DNA of 64,000 nt from Sanghuangporus weigelae (lineage: Eukaryota > Basidiomycota > Agaricomycetes > Hymenochaetales > Hymenochaetaceae): assembly GCA_033182465.1 (NCBI GenBank), contig CP137326.1, positions 2,139,501 through 2,203,500 on the forward strand, written 5' to 3'. Both the position numbers and the translations under genes were made by a program. Below, piece by piece: positions 58,320 to 64,000 of the stretch. The notes under the pieces were generated by a model, which saw only the letters and a list, made by a program, of their open reading frames with translations, made no database searches and was not told the DNA's origin. The number at the start of each line of letters is the position of its first letter. Position 1 is the stretch's first letter.

Positions 58320-61051
58320 AGTCGGCGTTTCACCACAATACTTTCCTTCTCTCCGCATCAGCTCCCGTTTTGAAGCGCCGATGTCGAATGGCTCGTATTG
58401 TGTATCAATCATGGATGGATAAATGCTACTGTAAATAATTCATGCTAATTTCGCCCCTGATTATTCGTTCCCGTAGAGTCAGCGAGAACGCTAGGAATGA
58501 AGTATTCATGGCGACGCTCTTTGTCTTCGTTTCGACAATCAATCGTGTGGATCTATTACTTATCTGTCATTCATCCTGTATATATATGAAAGAGACGACC
58601 AAAAAGATACGTAATTCAATCTGTTCGATGAAATTCGGACAAAGCGATTTGTTCGGATTCAAGACGTGGAAGCTCAGATGCGCAGATCACTTCCCAAAAA
58701 CATGAATGACAAAAGCGTTGATCTGCGGGATAGTTGCCGCCTTCCTCCAATCATGATGTGCTCTTCTCCCCTAAACAGTGTGCGCATGATTGACCGTACA
58801 AAGGAACAGAGAAACTGAATATTTGCATTGGCAAACGGTCCTTTGTGATTGCACGGTCTTTCGGACGCGGAAATCCGCTTCACCTTCACGAGTGTGTACG
58901 TAAGTTCTGTCGTTCGTCATCCCTTCACGAGTCGAATGGACAACAACAGTCTTTTCCTTTCTAGTCATTCCATAGCTTTCATCCTGCGAGTGGGAGGATA
59001 TCGTGGGCTCAAATGAGCTATTAGTGTAGCCGTCTCATCTTGGTCGCGGTACAGTACGAGCATCGCTCTCGTCCGCGAAGGCCTATACTGCCTGTCCGTT
59101 AACGGTTAAGTACATGGATCGATTTGTACCGTAAGCTCGTCCTCGGAGAGAAAGAGGGATCTGACCTTGTTATGTCTTTCATACAGCGTTTCATCCGGTG
59201 TTCTCGCTTGTGCTTACTTATTCGCAACTCCGGCAGGGTACTATCTATCGGTCTCAGGAGTCGCACTTTTTTGCGTTTTCAGAAGGAACGAAACGCCCTG
59301 GGACTTGTAGCGAGGCTAATCGCCCGTGTCATTTGGAAGCATGTACGTCCTGTTTACGAACTCCGATGTGTCTTCCTACTCGCAGCTCTACTCGAACGAA
59401 ACGCACCCGGCGACATGACATATCTCAGCTCTAGACCTTCTAACATGCATAGCGTTCATTTGTAGTCTTTCTGTTGAATGCCTCCGAATGTAGCACCATT
59501 CCTCCTCCGCGTGAAGTTTGCCATGTCTCATCACTACGTTGAGTTTCTTTCCGAAATCGTACAGTATTGGGACTGATGATTGAATTGTGCTTCAAACTTG
59601 TGTGCTGCTCCGCTGTTCCAAACTTCTGTCGAACGTTTGCACTCTCAAGTTTTTTGCTTGAATATTTGAGACGTAGTTGCGCTTCTGCAGCCGAGATCTT
59701 GCAGGTTGCTTTCCATTAGTGAGTACTTCTCTTTGAACTGAAAACCTGCCGTATGAATGACAAATCTTGTCCAGTCTTGCTGCGGTCCGCAGTTGGTCTT
59801 GGACTTGCTAAGAATTTGCCTGCCCGTCCACCCTCAAGTACCAAGGCTGTCGGATTGGATATCATCTACGCGAACGATGAGAAGAACGTATTTGATGTCT
59901 GTCCTTAGCTGAACTCACTATATTGTAAGTGACAGAGCTTCCTTCTATTTTGATTCCTCTCAATCGATACTGCTGCTTACTTTTCTTTACGCCCATGACT
60001 TCTAGTTCATCTTTACCGGTGTGAGTTCTTTTCGACCCATTATTCCGCGGCTAAAACTGAGAAGGCCGAAACCAAGAACGTAGCATTTAGCAGATTACGC
60101 TGTAAATTGAAGGCGATTCCGCATATTCCAGGAATCGCAGTCCATTAGACAATCATTTATCCGCAGGTTCTATTCGGGTTCGATTAGGTATGGCGGCGGG
60201 CCGCACGGCCGTTTATATACTACCCTACGCTGATGCTGACCTGTCAAGGACGTAATATTTATCCTATCCTTCATCGACACTTCCCTCAGAACGTTTGCTG
60301 CTTGAGGCTGAATTCACCACGCAGCGTGTTCCAGTTAATCAAGGTTTTGCGTGATTAGGTTTGGCATTTTAATTTCTCACCGCCTATTTCATCACGCTAA
60401 CGGTCCGCACGGTCCTCAATGGCTGGGCAAACGATCATCTGCGAGTACTTTGACATCTCTCTGAATCTTAAATATGTGCCTGCACGATGGTTCAGAGATC
60501 TAGACCATCATCGCTTGAAGGACTAGGTTCCCGGAATACTTTCTGTCGCTGCCTTGCCTCAGCTTGCCTCGCGGCAAAGAAGTTATGCTCAGAACGTAAT
60601 TTAGATAACGCAGTGTCCCTACTATGTTGCCTTTTCAGGGATGATCGAAGCGCTCGCTATTTTGATGCCGGGTCTCCACGTGCAAAACTGGATGCACTGA
60701 ACGAAGTACCTGTTTCAGAAACTCCTAAGCTGGTTAGTCTTTCTGCTTCGCCCGTTATAATGACGGAATATCTGAGCTCATAGCCTCGCTCAGCGATGAA
60801 AGTGGACGGATCTACTGCGTTGTCACCAAACAGCTGGTTGTGCATCTACCGTCCAGTCAAGTCCACGTTGGTTGCCTAATCACGGCACTCGATATGACCC
60901 CGGAGAACCAGGGACGTCAGCCCTTCGCTAATTGATTTCTGCAGACTTCTGGGCAACAGACGGTGAATGGATGCAACGCGGTGACCCTTTCTGAAGGTGC
61001 TGGATGTCTTTCATCCACAGCTATTCAGTAATCCTCTCATTGCTCCTGGTC
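58320..61051. other. 2.7-kb region without a firm gene
   Basis: Several frames of 60-110 codons exist on both strands with no motif. One short plus-strand frame near 59775-59910 (LAKNLPARPPSSTKAVGLDIIYANDEKNVFDV) has coding-like composition and could be an exon of a small gene, but I could not extend it. Otherwise nothing is recognised. Confidence 0.35.
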
Positions 61052-62879
61052 ATGACGGAAAGCAGGAACTCTTTTTGCTCCCGTCCGAGATACCCGATAC
61101 CCCGGTTGGCGGACATTGTGGAGATCACATCCACCCCTAAAGCAAGACGAGGCACCATAGCCTCGGATACAGAAACTCAAATGTCTGGCATCTCCGTGTC
61201 TATCTCTATAAAAGCGTCAACTCTTCAGTGCTCGTACCAAGCTCCCAATTCGTCTGTCCCTGTTCGAGTCCACGGCGTAGAACATCTCCGTTTCTGGTCT
61301 TCCTTATACTATCGTCTTTTCTACCATCGAACCAAATTGCTTGAATCCCATCGAAATGAGTTTATGGGAGAAGGCCTCGACATCATCTGGTCGTAAGTCT
61401 TAGACCGTCCATTCTCTTGTAAAAATACTTATGCGTTACTTCAGACAGCTTGAGCGCACAAGGCACGCGATTTATTACTTGCACAAGTGTCTATTTGAAC
61501 TTACATTCAGCATGATTTCAGAGCGCGCAAGTAGACGGTTGTCATTAAGAAGGGTATCTTTCAAATCCCACGTGCATTTAGTTCGACTCCTCGCGGAGGT
61601 TTACTATTGCGCTATCCCGGATTCTTACGATGATTCGGCCTCCGAAACGCTTGTTCTCTGTTTGGATCGCAATAAAAACGTACCGAATGCGATAGAGAAC
61701 AACATACTAGGCGCTTTCGATAGCGAAGGCGACCTTGAGTCGCAACGAAGGCCCGAAATCGAGGCGGAGTTGTTGCGACTTGTTCAAGAATCTCTATCTT
61801 CAATTGAACGCTTCTTGATGCCAGCAACACGAATCAGCATTCGCACCGAGCCCGGGAATAGAATAACGTACTCAGTTAACGAGGACAATGAACTCATTTT
61901 CCCGTCTCGCGAGATCCCACGTGCACTTGCTGCGTTGCGTCTGCCCACGGCACAGATCACATCACTGAAGCGGCTTGGCCCAGTTGGCCGATTCGGCCTC
62001 ACGGAAGGCATTGATAGGGTCCTATGGAGTGGACACGAGGGCGTATTTGCTCTCAAAAGACCTGGTAGAGACGCGAACACCACAGCTCATGAAATTGAGC
62101 TGCTTCTACAGTCGCCTTTACGTGGTGACGGATCCGCGAAGACTTTGTCGGTCTCCGCCATCGTAGTAGATGCGCGCGGACGTCTGCGAGGCTTTCTTTC
62201 GCCGTTCGAACCATACGGGAGCATGGAAGAGGTATTCACCAACCGTCGGCATCTAGCTGCGGGTCAAGCCAGTCCGGGTAACATTGGAAGCACCGTGTTT
62301 CCCCGGCAGCTCGAATGGAAAGAAAAGCTCGGCTGGGCCGCTCAGCTCGCTCGGGGTGTAGCTACGCTTCACGACGGACATTCAATACTCGGACAACTCA
62401 CTCTTCGCAATCTGAATCCGCGAAACGTGCTCGTATCAGGTACTGCATCTTCCATGAGTTCAAAGAACACGTGCCTCATCATAGCCGGTTTCCGAGGGGC
62501 AGCGTCTCCTACTGGTATGCGTTACTCGAAGCGCTGGGCGGCTCCAGAGCGCTGGCGAAGGTCAACATACGAAATCGGAACGGCGCTTGACGTTGCAAAC
62601 CTTGGGATGACACTTTGGGCACTAGCGGAAGAGAACTTCGACGGCTTTCCGGACATTTACAGCGAAGCCAGCCGTCAGAGATCTTCTAGCAATACTTCCC
62701 GGCGCGGTGGTCCAGTGCAACAGGGACGCAGTGATCTGTGGAGAAAAGATAATCCCGCAACTCCCGGATGGTATAGGTTGCTCATAGAGAGTTGCGTTGA
62801 AGAGGAACCGGCACGACGCCCGAAGGCCGCGGAAGTCGCGTCAGCGATAGAGAGACATCTCCAGCTTCCTTCATCCTGA
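61052..62879 (+). CDS. Protein kinase-fold protein, probable pseudokinase
   Basis: Two-exon model 61052..61392 and 61445..62879 (intron of 52 nt), 591 aa; an alternative start at 61004 adds 16 hydrophobic residues. The N-terminal 290 residues are unrecognised and partly helical. The C-terminal part has kinase-fold order: a glycine-poor loop, FALKR (Lys about 318, in the place of the ATP-binding lysine), HDGHSILGQLTLRNLNPRNVLV in the place of the catalytic loop but without its aspartate, IIAGFRG in the place of DFG, RWAAPERW matching the APE motif, an LGMTLWALA helix, and CVEEEPARRPKAAEVASAI matching the kinase C-lobe end. Loss of both catalytic aspartates suggests a pseudokinase with a scaffolding or regulatory role. 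Upstream exons may exist. Confidence 0.72.
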
Positions 62880-63198
62880 TGGCACGTAAATCTATCATTG
62901 TTTCCTAGCATATGTTTGGTATCGTAGAACGATTCTGTTGTCTTGTTTAGCTTGCGAGCTGCTCATACCATAGATTGGAGTTTTCAATAAGATGATGTTT
63001 TGGGTATACAGTATATTTTGCAAACATGACCAAACCTAGACCAGCGAGTGACATCCATTCCTTAGCATCTCCATCGTACAATGCTACCTGCGCTATCCTG
63101 AAGATGATTGATACTGGTCTCTAATTCACTTCTCAATCGTGCGAGAGTGAATTCTAATGTGCAGCTTTTTCCGGTGGCTATTACACCTTCAACCTCAT
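62880..63198. other. Convergent 3' region
   Basis: Lies between the stop codons of two converging genes; likely both 3' UTRs. Nothing else seen. Confidence 0.4.
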
Positions 63199-63830
63199 GG
63201 ACAACTGAGACAAGACGTCAGCTGTAAGTCTTCCTGAAGACGAGGGTACACGTACCTTTTGCGTGCCACAGGCCATGGGATATCTGTCTATAAAATAGCC
63301 TACTGCCCGGGTAGAACAAATCCATAGCTAAGTCCCGATTTACGTCAACGTGCATACACGGGATGGGGCTGGAAACAGAATGCTCGCCGTCAAAAATGCC
63401 TCCGAATCGCTTCATCCTTCTATCGCCTCGCACACCGATATCATTGCTATAAAGATCGACCAAAGTACCGATGGCTTCTTCGGTAGTTTTGGCACAAGTC
63501 CGAAATCCGCAAATTGCATGTTCAACTGCGGGCAAATTGAATTTGACGGCTACCGAACCAAAGGAATGGCGAACCTTTAACGTGCCTTCGGCCATATTTA
63601 TCGGTTTTGTGCATCACCTTTGCGTCTGGAAACTTTTTGTCGAAGACTACCGGCAGCATTCCGATCAGATCGCGGCTCAAAGTCCAGCAGCATATTTAAG
63701 ACATACATACCCTGGAAGAGGTCTGCGAACCGAGTATCGTCACAGCTGACATCCTCGAATTCCAGGTCATACTGCATTTCCTTCACTGCCGTATCAAGAC
63801 TAGATTCTATTACTTCCAGTTTCCCTAGTT
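63199..63830 (-). CDS. Unrecognised spliced gene, 5' end uncertain
   Basis: Minus-strand coding can be followed over three exons in phase: ...LEVIESSLDTAVKEMQYDLEFEDVS..FADLFQ, then VFDKKFPDAK, then VRHSFGSVAVKFNLPAVEHAICGFRTCAKTTEEAIGTLVDLYSNDIG and onward to GLWHAK. Introns about 63657-63719 and 63585-63627 have GT-AG ends. A last short exon may end at 63199. No family recognised and no membrane segment. The first exon is not identified; a stop lies in frame not far upstream. Confidence 0.4.
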
Positions 63831-64000
63831 GATGATGTTCGACTATTCGTACAGATGTAAGCTTCTTGACTCAACGGTGATGCGAAAAGAGTGCATCTAC
63901 AAACATTTTACTCTATAATACACGGAGCCACTGATTGTTTCCTCCCTATAGCGAATGCGGGCACCTCCGTATCGCTTTTCAATAACTACCAGGTGTGTAA

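Noticed and set aside
59124-59465. 113-codon plus-strand frame
   Set aside because: Arg/Leu-rich product without motif, no splice partners found, overlapping frame of similar size; left as unassigned.
1-64000. tRNA or rRNA genes
   Set aside because: I found no cloverleaf with A and B boxes and no ribosomal RNA core sequence; the only tRNA-related sequence is the copia primer site.

Overview
The window is genomic DNA of a filamentous basidiomycete, most likely an Agaricomycete. The evidence is short (about 45-60 nt) GT-AG introns with CTRAY-like branch sites in nearly every gene, the basidiomycete-expanded membrane families DUF6533 and DUF6534, and Ty1/copia retrotransposons. No database search was possible; family names rest on recognised motifs.

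Layout. (1) 301-1695, minus: a five-exon class I fructose-bisphosphate aldolase. (2) 2484-53768: a tandem array of nine DUF6533 seven-helix membrane-protein genes, all on the minus strand, with a period of roughly 4.3-5.4 kb in the middle of the array once later insertions are removed. Between consecutive genes lie, in fixed order, a decayed aldo-keto reductase (AKR) fragment, an unrecognised module (here 'X'), a decayed second DUF6533 paralogue (here 'B') and a second unrecognised module ('Y'). The ancestral repeat unit therefore held at least two DUF6533 genes and one AKR gene, and mainly one gene per unit was kept. (3) 54487-55450, minus: a complete AKR gene at the right edge, the apparent relative of the array fragments. 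(4) 56643-58319, plus: a ten-exon DUF6534 membrane protein. (5) 61052-62879, plus: a kinase-fold protein without the usual catalytic residues. (6) 63199-63830, minus: an unrecognised spliced gene.

The array has been hit repeatedly by mobile DNA. There is a whole-looking copia element with identical LTRs inside intron 2 of DUF6533 copy 3, an older broken copia element carrying a nested insertion, a 654-bp hAT-type MITE, a 735-bp PIF/Harbinger-type MITE with a Myb/SANT-like gene fragment, a 504-bp hAT-like terminal-inverted-repeat element, and a 1037-bp almost perfect palindrome. Empty sites in sister repeat units define several of these insertions to the base.

The most interesting signals are: a 48-nt in-frame block in the DUF6533 genes that behaves like a cassette exon and collects lesions in five of the nine copies; conserved 15-nt and 20-nt microexons; a 2455-bp tract with no visible difference between copies 2 and 7, 35 kb apart, ending close to two MITEs and a telomere-like insertion; and a hairpin stem shared by two otherwise different copia LTR families.
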